A DNA stretch of 64,000 nt from Aegilops tauschii subsp. strangulata (GCF_002575655.3 NC_053038.3:145096885-145160884); one strand, 5' to 3'; positions 1 to 11,966 are shown, numbered from the stretch's first letter. Translations and numbers: made by a program. The notes: a model not told the origin generated them from the sequence alone.

Positions 1-19
1 CATTTTAAGGGTGGTAGTT
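1..19 (+). other. End of gypsy internal region with polypurine tract
   Basis: The bases just before the LTR at 20 include AAGGGTGGTAG, a purine-rich run in the position of a polypurine tract, the primer for plus-strand DNA synthesis. This makes the following LTR a 3' LTR of a plus-oriented element whose body lies left of the window. Confidence 0.6.
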
Positions 20-3000
20 TGTAACATCCCAAAATTCTAAATTTTGGAATGTTATAATAACAGATAGATTGGATTGATTGTTTGATTGATTGACTGAAAG
101 TGAGTGAATTCAAAATCTTTTGAAAGTTAAATGAGAGGGAATAAAAGGACTTTCCCAAACTTTCATTTTGCTTTTATGATCTCCATGAATTCAAGTTATT
201 TTCATCACAAAACCCTAGAGAGAAGATGACATGACTTCTTCCATTTATTTAAATGACAAGGGGTGTTGAAAATATTTGAATTTCATTTGAAAATATTTCC
301 CATTTCAGAAACTTTATGCAACTCAATGATTTTCACGAGAGAAGATAAAATGACTTCTTCAAAAAAAAATATGAAATATGAGTTGCGAGTTTCAAAGGTC
401 AAATTCAAAGTCCTTTTGGAAATCATTTTTAGTTTGGAGTTAATTGAGTCTTATTCAAATTATTTTTCTACAAAATAAAAATATACAGAAAATAGGGTAA
501 CATGATTCCCTACAACAGAAAATTGGAGAGAAATAAATTTGAAATCATTTTGGTATTTTTAAAATGATTTTTATTGGATTTTATTAAGGCAGTAGCACTG
601 TTTGATTTATTTAAATTTGTGAGGATTTTATTTGACTTCACAAAAATGTCCATGTTGTTGGAAAAAAAAATTCTGAAAATTTTGATATATTATATGCCTA
701 TATAATAGTTTTATTTATTCGTTTTATTATTTTTTCTTTGTCTGGAAAATGTTAAAAAAAAACTCTTTTCGAACAGTGCCAGGCCGAAGCCCAGCACTGC
801 TCTCTCTTTTCTCTCTCTCCCCGTCGCCGACTGGGCCGGCCCAGCGCCCGAGCCAGGCCGCGGCCCAACGGCCCAGCCTGGCACTGCTCGTCCCCGAGCT
901 CCCGCCGCTGTCCGCCTCCCGCACGACGCCGCCGCCGTCGTGACCGCGTCGGGCACGCCTCCCGTTGCCCCTCCTCCACGCCTCGGAGCTGCCCCGCCCT
1001 CCTATAAAGCCGGAGCCCCGGGCCCCGACCTCTCTCTCTCCCCTCTCTTCTCGCCGCCGCCTCGAGCCGCATAGCCGCCGCCGCCGGCGAGATCCGCCGC
1101 CTCGCCCCGCGCTCCACCGGCGCGCTCGGCCGCCGCCACCACCGCCAACGGGTCCGCCGCTCAGCGCCGCCCCTCCCCGTCCACTCCGCCCTTGCCGCGG
1201 GCCACTAGAGCCGCCGCTCCGATGAGCCCGAGCTGCCCGACGCCCTTCTCCGACGCTGACGAACCCTGCCACCGCCGACCCGGTCCGCCGCCGAAAAACC
1301 GTTGGTTTTCGTTGAAATTCCGAACCGGTAATAAACCACTTTGGTTTTTTCTTAGTTTTTCTTTTCAAACCCTAGATCGGTTTTCTACAGAAAACCTAGA
1401 TCTGTTTTTTTAAGTTCAGTTATACAGCGAACGTCCACTGTTTAGATCCTATAAACGAACGTTCATTATTTAGCTTTTTCTTTTTCTGTTATTTTCGGTC
1501 AGGGACCTATCTGTGATGATTTCTTTACAGATTAGCCCCTGTTCTTCAAACGTTCGTTACTTTTTACTCGTTTGTCCAAATCCAACGAAACCAACGCCCA
1601 CGTCTTCGTTATGATCTCCTCTATCCAGTAAAACAACTTAAACATGTTTTTGAAAGTTTTAAAATTTTGAATTCAAACAGATTTGTATTCAAACTTCTTT
1701 TGTTCATAACTTATGTTCCGTAACTCCGTTTGAGTTGATTCTTTTTGCAGTTCGAAGCTCTTGACCTAAACATTCTGATAAGGCCAAATTCATATAATTT
1801 TGGTACTGTTAGAAATTGTTTTATGTTGCAAGAGTTATTTGCTTGGTTTTGAAGTTTTCCAAATTGTTTTCCTCGTTCTTTCTGATCTTTTGAGTGATTG
1901 CTTATGTGTGGCTACCATTGCTTGCTTACGATAGATTGACCGGAGTGTGACGAGTAGAACTATCAAGAGTTTTGAGTGCGAATCATCTTCATCGACATTG
2001 CAGGCAAGTTCACACTTTGATCATATCCCTTTCATACCCAGTTTTATGCATTAGATTCGACCCTCAAACATTGCATGACTAGGATTGATAACATGTGGGT
2101 ATTGGGAAATAGTTGATGAGGTAGTACCTATTGCCCTGTTTACTATCAAACCTTTGGGAGTTACTTCTACGTTGCTATTATATTGCCATGCTATGCTCGT
2201 AGACGTGGATTGGGTTTGAGTGATATTCATGACAGATGTGAGATTGTTAATAATGGTTTACTTAAGGTGCCCACTAAAACTCACATCTGGGTGGATTGAG
2301 GTACCTGGGTATTCCAGGATTGCCTGTTTTTCTTTTGGACCGCCACCCAGGCTCAAAGGGATCATGAGATTTTTCATGCTAGAAACTTCCGTGTGCAGCC
2401 ACAAGCTATTATGGGCTCTAGCATAGTTGATTAAGTTGTGTGAACTCTTACAGTGGTAGACTAGCAGATGTAGGGGAAAGTAGGTGTAACTGTCTACCCA
2501 TACGTAAGGTGCAAACACTTCTGAAAGACTGTGTCTCGGTCATCCGTTACTCAAACACCATGTAGTGCGAGTAATCCAACGGAGGAGATCGAGTCTTGTG
2601 GGGAAAAGTGCACAAACCTCTGCAGAGTGTACAAACTAATCATGATTAGCCGTGTCCCCGGTTATGGACATCTTGAGTATCTAGTTCTTGGATTATCCCG
2701 TTGATCTCATCATGTTACTTTAATTAATATTGTTGGGTTAATGATGATACTTAATTGGGATTGAGATGCTGTCAACCATCTCAATGTTTCACAACCACCA
2801 TGATAGTTAAATAAAATTTATTCCTTTGTAGTAGGGAAAAATTGGCTTTTTGTAAAAACATTATAACCATAGAGCTTTTCCACCAGCCATATATGCATGT
2901 AGTGATAGCCTTTGTTCATCATTTCTCTATGGTGTGAATTTGCCAGCATATTCCATGTGCTGACCCGTTTTCGGGCTGCAACGTTTCATGTTGCAGGATT

Positions 3001-3241
3001 CTTACGACGAGTAAGTGATACGTTAGGGTTACGATTTATACACTCAACTTTGCCGTTGGTGTTGATGGGAATGCACAACCTTGTTACTTCCGCTATTTGG
3101 ATTGAGGTAATAGTATTTACGTTACTTTATACATGAGATTTACCTTTGTTATAAATCCTCGAGTACTGTGTGTGTCAGCATACCGATCCAGGGATGACAC
3201 TTAAGCACAGAGACTTGATCCATTCGGGTCGGGTCGCTACA
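20..3241 (+). repeat. Long 3' LTR of a gypsy (probably Tekay/Del-type) retrotransposon
   Basis: The sequence starts TGTAACATCCC and ends GGGTCGCTACA, a TG...CA LTR of about 3.2 kb, preceded by a polypurine tract. It is AT-rich at both ends with a GC-rich promoter block at about 780-1300. The open frames in that block (for example minus strand 727-1368, plus strand 965-1225) are Arg/Pro/Gly-rich artefacts of base composition. No gene is seen in 1400-3241. The next sequence (3242 on) belongs to a CACTA remnant, so this element probably inserted into it. The other LTR is outside the window, so no TSD can be tested. Confidence 0.7.
1001..1012 (+). promoter_or_regulatory. TATA box of the LTR promoter
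   Basis: CCTATAAAGCC lies inside a CG-rich block, followed by a pyrimidine-rich CTCTCTCTCC tract at about 1030 that resembles a plant initiator region. This is the likely RNA start region of the LTR at 20-3241. Confidence 0.5.
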
Positions 3242-3705
3242 TTCCCGTAACCATTTAAGTGTGGCAACTACCTCTGCCAAAATTTAACCATACTCGGTGG
3301 CGTGCGTGCAGCTGTTTGATTAGACAGGACGAGCGCGAGAAGTCCGCCGTGCAGGCTCGACGGGACGCCTACAAGCAGTCCACCGCGCAGGCTCGACGGG
3401 TCGTGCATCATGTCCATCCGGCAGGCTCGACGGGACACGTGCGAGCAGCAAGGCTGCCCATGCTCACCGGGAAGCGAGCTCTTTGACCTCCATCCACCAG
3501 CCGCCTGCCTCTCTCACAACTTCTCCATTAATGGTGGCTGAGCCGCTATTTAACATTCGGTTATTAAAGCACCTGGACGGAGGGTGTTTTGTTGTGATCC
3601 CATGGAAGCATTTGCTTTGTTCGTGTTTTCAAATCGTATTCCGGTCTAATTTAAATTGCCACATATGGTAACGGATAATACGACGACAAATAAAATGGCA
3701 ATGGA

Positions 3706-3796
3706 TAATATGATGACAAATTTACAATGGCGCGGATAATAATTGTCTTCCATATTCCGTAATTTAAGATGCCACACGCGACAAAGCCCAGAAGAC
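3706..3796. repeat. Direct repeat copy 1 inside the CACTA remnant
   Basis: The block beginning CAAATTTACAATGGC and running through TAATAATTGTCTT to ATGCCACACGCG matches 4968-5051 with scattered differences. Each copy lies just downstream of the stop codon of a minus-strand gene. Confidence 0.7.
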
Positions 3797-3865
3797 ATGG
3801 GGGCAAGAGAAGATGGAAATAGCAGACAACGATCGGGGTCGCTACTGTCTCTACACGTCGTTGGA

Positions 3866-4451
3866 TCACCGGGCGACGTCATCCTCCAGCTCCTTCTTCA
3901 ATTCCCCATGACTTTGCTTCAAAGCAGCCACAGATTCCTCCACCTCCTGCTCACGCTCGATCCGGAGCTTCCTCAAGTCACCCATCAGTTCCTCGACGAC
4001 CGCTGTCAGCGTCATCCCCGAGGCACTGCTCTGCTCATGCAGCATCTTCCAGCCGGTGGCCTCCTCCTCCTTCTCGGCAAGCACCTTGAGGAGCTTCGCA
4101 TTGTCACCCATGAGTTGCTCGATGAGGCCGGTCGCCTTCTCAACGAGGCATCGTTGATCTCGATCCGGTTCATCAAGCCGTCAACCAGCTCCTGTTGCTT
4201 AATGAGGCCAGCGAGAATGTCGTCGTCACCGGCCAAGGACTTTAGCAACGCCAGCTCGCCGCAATCGCCGACATGGCGAGTGCGCTTATGAGAGCCCTTG
4301 CGTGCCCGTGAGAGCTCGTTCGAGCGCTCCGCGGTGCACCGGGACATCTCTGCTGCGGCTGCCGCTTTGCGGCGGGACCTCTCTAGTGCTTCCGCGGCCC
4401 TGGTCTTTTTGCCTGGTTATATGTCCACCCGAAACCCCTCCTACCAGTCAT
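3866..4451 (-). pseudogene. CACTA accessory protein, coiled-coil, frameshifted
   Basis: I do not recognise the family. Read on the minus strand from an ATG at 4451 (MTGRRGFGWTYNQA), the frame shifts after about 14 residues. It continues as a basic, Ala/Lys/Arg-rich stretch (RSRRKAAAAAEMSRC), then an acidic helical region (LLKSLAGDDDILAGLIKQQE). A second one-base shift near 4155 is followed by a long heptad-like helix rich in Glu, Lys and Leu (EELMGDLRKLRIEREQEVEE) to a stop at 3866. Total would be about 195 residues. The pattern of a basic head and coiled-coil tail suggests a dimerising nucleic-acid-binding accessory protein, but that is inference. The two frameshifts mean it is dead. Confidence 0.5.
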
Positions 4452-4960
4452 GGCGGAACGACTTGACAGGAAAGACAGTTTTGTGGGTGATGAGGAAAGG
4501 AACTGTGAAGTAATTTTCAAGTGGGTAGTTTTTATAGCTCGGTGCTAAGTTTGAACACATATTACTTTGATCGGTGTGTACAAATTTGCAATTACTTATT
4601 GTGTTGTAATCTGCAATGTGACGAGAAACAAGGTCAAAATTTATTGATGGTTCTGGGCCTACACATCCCTTTTCTATTTTTCTGGCTCATCGCAAACAAT
4701 TCTTTTGGATCAACCGTATGCCACGTATCGGAAGTCCGAAACATGGGTTTCGCGTTCTCGAATGTATGTGTATGTGTCTTCCCACTATCACCCACGGGCA
4801 AGATACCACCATCGTGTCGTAAGGATGTGCCGTCGCGCCTCAGACGGGGTGCTAGAAGGTTGAGCACATGGTTGCTCACCATTGAGGCGACCATGACACG
4901 CTCTGCTCCTCATTGAGACGGCCGCAGCGTGCTCCGCTCTGGCATCCTTGCGCGTCGCCG
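4452..4960. other. CACTA non-coding spacer with a displaced subterminal motif
   Basis: No gene seen. At 4686-4726 the sequence CTCATCGCAAACAATTC...GGATCAACCGTATGCC matches the subterminal repeat at about 6586-6620. This subterminal-type sequence therefore sits in the interior of the element, as if two element ends were joined. Confidence 0.55.
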
Positions 4961-4967
4961 TTGAGGC

Positions 4968-5051
4968 AAATTTACAATGGCAATGGTTAATAATTGTCTT
5001 ACATATTCAGGATAATTTAAAATGCCACATGCGGCAAGGCCCAAAAGACTC
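4968..5051. repeat. Direct repeat copy 2 inside the CACTA remnant
   Basis: This is the second copy of the block at 3706-3796, again about 90 bases downstream of a minus-strand stop codon (5142). Confidence 0.7.
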
Positions 5052-5141
5052 ACGACCTACATATGCATACAATTATATTAAAATATAGGCTAAAAGGCTG
5101 AGTTGGCGACCTTCTGACGACGGTCTTCTCGGACTCCATGA

Positions 5142-5820
5142 TCAGATAGCACCCTTGCGGCCATTCATTCCAAGTGTCCCGCCTCCGCCTACGGAGCTGC
5201 TGGCGTTGGGAGGCTCTTGGGGCTGCTGGGCCTCTTCCAGAAGAGCTTGACAGCATGCAATCACGTGCATGATATCTCCATGGAACCGCTCCATTTCCAT
5301 GTCTCTGGCCTGGTACCAAATTCCGTCCATCACCTTCATCCTCAAGATATCACGTTGGCGATGTTCTACTTCATCGGGGATGTCAACAATGCCAAGGATG
5401 CGCTCGAGGCTGGCCACCACATCGTCGGGATCGAGGTTCACACGGCCGACACGGGCAATGATAAAGCCACAGGCAACCTGTGTCTTGACTGAGTCGTAGA
5501 GGTCCTCTGCCCATTCCTTGCGAGACATCAGGCTCTCGATGAGCACTGGTGATGGCGGCTCTTCGGGTGGGTCATCGATCATGCTGCCGAGCAGCCCTAG
5601 ATCTTTTGCACGATGGATGGCAAAAATCTCATCACACCTCCTCTGCAATATGTCGATTGTGTGCCCAAGGACTGTCATGTTGATATCGCTGCCAATGGGT
5701 CATGGTGCCTACATCGGCCGATGAACCTCTTGCTCCCCAACCTACTTCGGCTCGTTCTCCACGCCGAAGATGTAACATAGGTAGGGGTCGACGTTGAAGC
5801 TTTGGTTGTTGCCTGGCATG
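5142..5820 (-). CDS. CACTA accessory protein of unknown function, probably two exons
   Basis: Not a family I recognise. The minus strand has an ATG at 5820 (MPGNNQSFNVDPYLCYIFGV), then three in-frame stops within about 70 bases. That stretch is bounded by GTAGGTTGGG and TTGGCAG, so it reads well as a short intron joining ...VENEP to NDINMTVLGHTIDI. The second exon runs to the stop at 5142 with no break for 178 residues. It is acidic and mostly helical, with a Pro-rich segment (DDPPEEPPSPVL) and a Gly/Ser-rich C-terminus. It lies between the duplicated 90-bp block and the CACTA subterminal repeats. If the intron is real, this is the only apparently intact frame in the remnant. Alternatively the stops are decay. 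Confidence 0.45.
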
Positions 5821-6044
5821 CTTGGAATAACTAATGGTAGATGGGTTGGGACTAGAACTGCGCAGAGTGTCGCGATGGTGCGTTGCCGCCTGGGTTATAT
5901 GCAGCAAGCCATTATCTGGTAACGGGAAACCAATGAGTGAAGATGCCTAGATTTTACAATTCACCCATGTGGAGCTCGGGAAGCATTCGCTGGAGCGCGG
6001 GAAGACTAAGTGGAGCACAAACACAACCCGAATACTGTATGCGG

Positions 6045-6660
6045 TGCCACATGTTATTTATTATTTATCACACATGTGTTAACATAAGGACACGTATGTG
6101 TAACTTACTAATCATCGCACACGAGTACTCACAGACGCATCGTGTGCGATACCTAGCCACCGCAAGAAACCAGTTTGCATTTTTCAAAGTTTTTTGTACA
6201 AACAGAATCACACACGAACTAACTACAGTAACTGTCTGTGTTATAATTTCTCATCGCAAACAGTTAATCCGAGTGGGTTGTTTGCTGCGTATAACACACA
6301 TCTTGTTTACACGAATCGTTTGTGTTCTTTTGGATCATCGCAAAAATTTCATCTATGTGAACTGTATGCCGCATATCACATATATCTTGTTAACTTGAAC
6401 CGTTTCTGCTCTCTTCCCTAATGGAAAATAGTTCGTCCAAGTGAACCGTATGCCGTATATCACACACACCTTGATCTAGCTAATGTTTCTGTTGCATTCC
6501 TAATAGCGCACAGTTCATCGGAGCGAACTGTATGCCGTATATCGCACACACATTGATATGGCTGCCGTTTAAGTTGTTCTGCCTCATCGCAAACGGTTCT
6601 TCTGGATCAACCGTATGCCCCGCATCGCACACGTAACTAAATTCTGAACCATTTTTTATG
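6045..6660. repeat. CACTA subterminal repeat array
   Basis: A degenerate unit is repeated many times. Typical pieces are CATCGCAAACGGTT, GAACCGTATGCCG and TATCACACACAT, spaced about 60-70 bases. Arrays of short motifs near CACTA termini are binding sites for the element's transposition proteins. Open frames in this stretch are shadows. Confidence 0.65.
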
Positions 6661-6773
6661 TCTCCGCCATCGCAAATGCGTTGCATCTTTTTTGACGATT
6701 TCTTTACATCCCCGTTTGCGACTAATACATCGCACATAGTTTCATCAAAGGGTCTCTGATCATTGTGTCGCGT

Positions 6774-6794
6774 TAGCAACATCTTGCAGTAGTG
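6774..6794 (-). repeat. CACTA terminal inverted repeat
   Basis: Read on the minus strand it starts CACTACTGCAAGATGTTGC. Beyond it, reading continues seamlessly into LINE ORF2 codons on the same strand. Confidence 0.75.
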
Positions 6795-6878
6795 ATTAGA
6801 CAGTGCCAAAAGTTTCTCATCAGAGGTTAGGCCATGAACATTCCAACATAAAATATTCCAATTTTGCCAAAGTACCAT
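6795..6878 (-). pseudogene. LINE ORF2 start (endonuclease domain), truncated
   Basis: From the ATG at 6878 the frame reads MVLWQNWNILCWNVHGLTSD, the conserved opening of plant LINE endonuclease domains (NILCWN[V/C]RGL...). It lies about 25 bases downstream of the ORF1 stop. After 28 codons (...LLALSN) the CACTA terminus begins, so no catalytic residues remain. Confidence 0.75.
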
Positions 6879-6902
6879 AAAGATAAATAAGATAACTAGA
6901 AA

Positions 6903-9900
6903 CTAGGCCGAAGAGGACGACCCGGCTTCCTTTGGAGCCATGAGAGCATCTTCAAAGAGCTCTTCCGGAGGAACGACACACTTCTGGGTGCCCACCTGCT
7001 GAATGACAGATATCGGAGTCGGTGGTGGGACAGTAGCAGCGTCATCAGAGAGTTCAGTGATCACCACATAAGATCTAGCCGTCTGGATGATGCGTGGTTT
7101 TACCTTGGAGACCTTAGCCTTGCCATCAGTAATACTGTGGATTTTGAACCCATCATATTTGTTGTCTCTAGCACTTTTTCTCACATTTATAGTGCACTCC
7201 GGCACCTTATGCTTGCCCTTGTTGCGCAAAGTGAGAGCAGAGGAGGAACCAGGTTCAGCAGGTGCTGCAAGTGGAACATTTACAGGAACCAGAGCGGTAT
7301 TGGGTTCTTCAAGAAGTTCAGAGTGTTGCATGTCCCCTACTGTTCCAGTGTCAGTGTTCACCTGCTCTCTATGCTGGTTGTTATCATCTAATTCAGATAT
7401 AACCACATTGGACTGAGAGGTAGCCTGCATATTTATTTCATCCTGACCAACCACCCAACATATGCTCTTAGAAGAGGGATCACCTTGAGCATTGGCCTGA
7501 GTAATTGCAGCCTCAACCTGAAAAGAGTATCCTATTGGGGAGATAGTTAACTGAATGTCAACACCTGTAGATCTCATACCATGACCGTCTGCCCATGGGA
7601 AAATGGAAGAGAGCACATGCATGATCGTCTTGGAGAAAAATTTGTTGATATGCATCACTGGGATGAATTCATTGAACGTCATTAAAGTGACCAGATCCCC
7701 CTCTGAGGACATAGCGAATTGCATGCTAGCCCTTGAGACAGAGATATCAATATGGATTTGTTCCTCCCTTGTATTATTCACAGGTGGTCCAGTGACAGGA
7801 GATTGGAAGATGTTCTGAGGGATCAAGATCATCGTGTCTTGAAGATTATTTGTAGGTACTATTTCATCCTGAACCTGAATCCCTTCTGAAGCAAGCCATG
7901 TCTGGAAGTTGTAGGTGGTGGGGGAGGTGGAGGAGGTGCAGGATAGACTCCCCAACCATATTGGAACTGAAGGCCCTGATCAACCACAACATTATCATCC
8001 TGTTGCTGTCTAGCATTGAAACCATCACTGCTCCGTTCTACGCCATCCAACTATCCAGTTGATGCTGATACAAATATTCTGCCATGAAGCCTTCACCACA
8101 GAGTGGATGAGGTACACCATCAGCAGGTGGTGGGTCCTTGCCGGCGGCGGAACCTCAGGTAGATGATCATTCCAATCGGCGCTGCGGAGCATAGTAACAC
8201 AGACAATCCATCTCATCCTGGCTCCCCCAAGCTAGCGCACTACAGAACTCTTAGGCACAAGACTTATGTTGATGATACGACCTTTAATCAAGACAAACTT
8301 CCGGTCACCTCTCAGATTGTACCAATGAACCAGAGCACCAAATCTATCCACTGACCTATGCAAGTAGTGATATGTTTGATAGTCATAGGGAAAACCAATA
8401 TAAAGAATCCAGATCTCAGGCCGAACGAGGTGAGTCTCATGGTCAATGCAGCATCATGTGGCACAAAAGAAACTATAGTACTCATCTCCCCTTCCACCTC
8501 AGCATCTACCTCAAACGTGGTTCCCACTACATTATCTCTCATCAAAGTATTGGAGAACCATAGATAGCAATCCCCAGGGGGTGATCATCAATTTCCGTAG
8601 GCATGAAGTGGGCTTCTTGCAGCATACCTGTGATAGTCTGACGCAGTGCCGCCTTCTGGTGAAATGGGACATGGCGATTCACCTCAGCAATGGCGAGGAA
8701 GTCGTGGTTGAGGGGCAGCACCGGATGTACTGCCATCTCGCCGCGCACCACTCGATCCGCCGGCCCAAGCTCGATGGTCATCAAAGGGGGGATGTAGGGG
8801 ACGATGTTAACTAGGTAGTTCGCCATTGTTGAGCACAAAGGAGCAAAGCTCGAGGTAGGTTCTGACTGCTTAGAGGAGGAAGAGTGCAGAGGAGGCGTAC
8901 AATTGGGGATTTTTGTCTTGGGTATCCAAACCCAGCCTTGTTGTCGTTTCTTACCCGAAAAGGAGGATGCTAGGTGTTCCGTGATGCCACAGAAATCGCA
9001 TTGGACAACTATCGTGCTTTGGGTATGAAATCACATAGGAATAGCATTTTTGGCACAGGGGTATGATTTCGAGAGTGGTGTGATTTGACTGCCCCTGCCA
9101 CGATAGGGCTCATAAACCTAGGGGTTGCAACTTGTGGCGATCTGATTGAATTATCCACCGCAATTGAAGGAGCCTGGCAATCTGGTGTGTGCACCATGGC
9201 ATGATGATTAATAGGAATAGTGCCCGATTTTATTTTCCAAAAATAAGACTTCGACTGGGTATTGAAGCAATCCAGCTCAAGGTGGCCAAGTAAAGAGCAT
9301 TTGACACAATAAAGCCTGGCCGGGCAAGAAGTAGAATGGTGTTGGTCAGAATCACAGATGGAGTAGATGGGCTTAAAACTTTGAGCTTGGCCCAAGATTC
9401 TCGTGGGCCCAGAAGAATGGAAAGAATGACCCTGGCTCATACTCGTACCCACCAAGTTAACCAATAAGGCCGGGGAGCTATTATTAATATTATTCTTCGA
9501 GCAAGAAAATTCCCAGCGTCGCAGTTGGGAGCAAATGGAACATTTATTCAACTTCCCATAAATAAAATCCGATGGTGGGACCGAATGCAAAGCCCAAGTT
9601 GCCGCAATTTTCTTATCATCATAACCCACTTGTCTGTAATCCAAAGTATGGGCAAGTACAAAATTCGGAATAGAATCCCAGTAATTCTATCTATAGTTAT
9701 TTCCATTAAAGATCAATTGGACCGGATTAACGGCTCCCAATAAATGTGATTGGAAACTTCCAAAAGAAATCAAACCATTTCCACATGAATCCATGATTGG
9801 CCTCGGATCAAATTGTCCAAAAGTAATGTGACGAAAATCAAGAATTTAAGAAGAGTGACCTGATACGTCTCCAACGTATCTATAATTTTTGATTGTTCCA

Positions 9901-11966
9901 TGCTATTATATATTCTGTTTTAGAAGTTTAATGGGCTTTATTATACACTTTATTATTATTATTATTATTTTTTGGGACTAACCTACTAACCCAAGGCCCA
10001 GTGCAAATTGCTGTTTTTTTGCCTATTTCTGTGTTTTTTTGGAACAAACGTGATCCGGAGGACTTGGAGTGGACGTCAAGAAACAACCAAGGAGGCCACG
10101 AGGCAGGGAGGCGCGCCTGCCCCCCTGTGGGCGCCCCCCACCCTCATGGGCCCCTCGTAGCTCCACCGACCTAATTCTTCCTCCTATATATACCTACGTA
10201 CCCCGAAACCATCCAGGAGCACCACGAAAACCTATTTCCACTGCCGCAACCTTCTGTACCCATGAGATCCCATCTTGGGGCCTTTTCCGGTGCTCCGCCA
10301 GAGGGGGCATCGATCACGGTGGATTCTACATCAACACCATAGCCTCTCCGATGATGTGTGAGTAGTTTACCACAGACCTTCGGGTCCATAGTTATTAGCT
10401 AGATGGCTTCTTCTCTCTCTTTGGATCGCAATAGAAAGTTCTTCTCGATCTTCTTGGAGATCTATTCGATGTAACTCTTTTTGCGGTGTGTTTGACGAGA
10501 TCCGTTGAATTGTGGGTCTATGATCAAGATTATCTATGAACAATATTTGAATCTTCTCTGAATTCTTTTTTCTATGATTGGTTCTCTTTGCAAGTCTCTT
10601 CGAATTATCAGTTTGGTTTGGCCTACTAGATTGATCTTTCTTGCAATGGGAGAAGTCTTAGCTTTGGGTTCAACCTTGCGTTGCTCGATCCCAGTGACAG
10701 TAGGGGAAACGACACGTATTGTATTGTTGCCATCGAGGATAAAAAGATGGGATTTATATCATATTGCTTGAGTTTATCCCTCTACATCATGTCATCTAAC
10801 CTAATGCGTTACTCTGTTCTTATGAACTTAATACTCTAGATGCATGCTGGATAGCGGTCGATGTGTGGAGTAATAGTAGTAGATGCAGGCAGGAGTCGGT
10901 CTACTTGTCGCGGACGTGATGCCTATATACAGTATCATGCCTAGATATTCTCGCACTTTTCTATGAATTGCTCGACTGTAATTTGTTCACCCACCGTAAT
11001 ACTTGTGCTATCTTGAGAGAAGCCACTAGTGAAACCTATGGCCCCCGGGTCTATTTTCCATCATATTAATCTCCCGTCAATGAGCTATTTCTGTCGCCTT
11101 TTATTTTGCAATCTTTACTTTCAATCTTTATCATAAAAATACCAAAAATATTATGTTATCATCTCTATCAGATCTCACTTTTGCAGGTGGCCGTGAAGGG
11201 ATTGACAACCCCTTTTATCACGTTGGTTGCAAGGTTCTTATTTGTTTGTGTAGGAACGAGGGACTTGCGTGTGGCCTCCTACTGGATTGATACCTTGGTT
11301 CTCAAAAACTGAGGGAAATAATTACGCTACTTTGCTGCATCACCCTTTCCTCTTCAAGGAAAAAACGAACGCATGCTCAAGAGGTAGCATGAACCAATAT
11401 CCTCATTTCTATGTGCTTGTGAAAAGTCAATCTTCATAGAGCCTTTTGAGGTATCAACATGAAGACCAAACTTAGACAAATCTTGAGTGGCGTTGCCCCC
11501 ATCCATACCACCATGTTTAAGAAAATTTGAATTTGTCTTGATAGCAATGGGGGAACGAGCCGCTACTTCACCAAGATGCTTACCTAAATGCCAATGAGTG
11601 TCAATGAACGGAGTACCCCAAACTTCTTGGCGGAGAAGATTGAAATGACAGATCAAATATGGCCAAATTCTGTCTCTAAGACCATAGATAAAATGACCCA
11701 CTCGATTGGAAGAGACTGAATCTGTATTGCCGTCCAGTAAGATGTTTGACACGAAAACCATCGGGCCGACCTCCAATGCAACATTGTGGAGCAATCCCCA
11801 CAGATTCGTCGGAGAGGGCAAAAGAAGCCGAGGAGAAGGAAACCACCAAGAAGAACTCTCTCGAAGAGCCAGAAGGAGAGAAACGGACCGTGGAACCAAA
11901 TTTTGAACGCACCTGAGCCTCGACCGCAAGGTCGGGGGAGAAATCCCAATGGAGCAGCCCCTCCAT
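6903..11966 (-). pseudogene. LINE ORF1 (gag-like RNA-binding protein), split and frameshifted
   Basis: ORF1 proteins of LINEs bind the element RNA. The likely start is an ATG near 11966 (MEGLLHWDFSPDLAV), with a frameshift near 11720 into VGHFIYGLRDRIW. It is then interrupted by the solo LTR 9861-11389 and resumes at 9860. A zinc-knuckle region follows at about 9270-9350: one complete CCHC knuckle (CVKCSLLGHLELDC), while a neighbouring one has lost its first Cys (IYSICDSDQH). A region at about 8310-8840 (STIVSFVPHDAALTMRLTSF, minus strand) is typical of grass LINE ORF1. It ends with 350 clean residues to the stop at 6903. A poly-Pro run lies near 7925. Several frameshifts and stops (for example between 8005 and 9000) make it dead. 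Confidence 0.7.
9861..11389 (+). repeat. Solo LTR, Athila-like gypsy, inserted in LINE ORF1
   Basis: It starts TGATACGTCTCCAACG and ends GCTCAAGAGGTAGCA, 1529 bases. Flanks are TGACC (9856-9860) and TGAAC (11390-11394), a 5-bp TSD with one mismatch. The LINE ORF1 reading frame continues across once the LTR is removed. The interior holds the CCTCCTATATATACC promoter (about 10182-10196) and a (TTA)n run at 9951-9970. There is no internal region, so it is a recombination product. The partial LTR at 59868-60901 is the same family in the opposite orientation. Confidence 0.8.

Larger units (their letters stand above)
3242..6794. mobile_element. CACTA (En/Spm) transposon remnant with one terminus
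   Basis: The right end reads ...ATCTTGCAGTAGTG (reverse complement CACTACTGCAAGAT), a CACTA terminus. On its right, LINE sequence resumes exactly. The joined reading shows the LINE bases AAT followed by CACTACTGCA, so the 3-bp target duplication is probably ATT/AAT. The left terminus is absent; the fragment starts where the LTR at 20-3241 ends. It contains two minus-strand accessory genes, a duplicated ~90-bp block and subterminal repeats. No transposase (TNP2) is present, so this copy is non-autonomous or truncated. At about 3340-3440 the string GCAGGCTCGACGGG recurs three times. Confidence 0.7.

Noticed and set aside
727..1368. Long minus-strand frame (213 codons) in the first LTR
   Set aside because: Arg/Gly-rich translation of a GC-rich promoter block; other frames are equally open and no motif is present.
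3743..4291. Plus-strand frame of 182 codons
   Set aside because: Opposite to the coiled-coil gene; Leu/Pro/His-rich text is the usual complement of a Glu/Lys-rich coiled coil.
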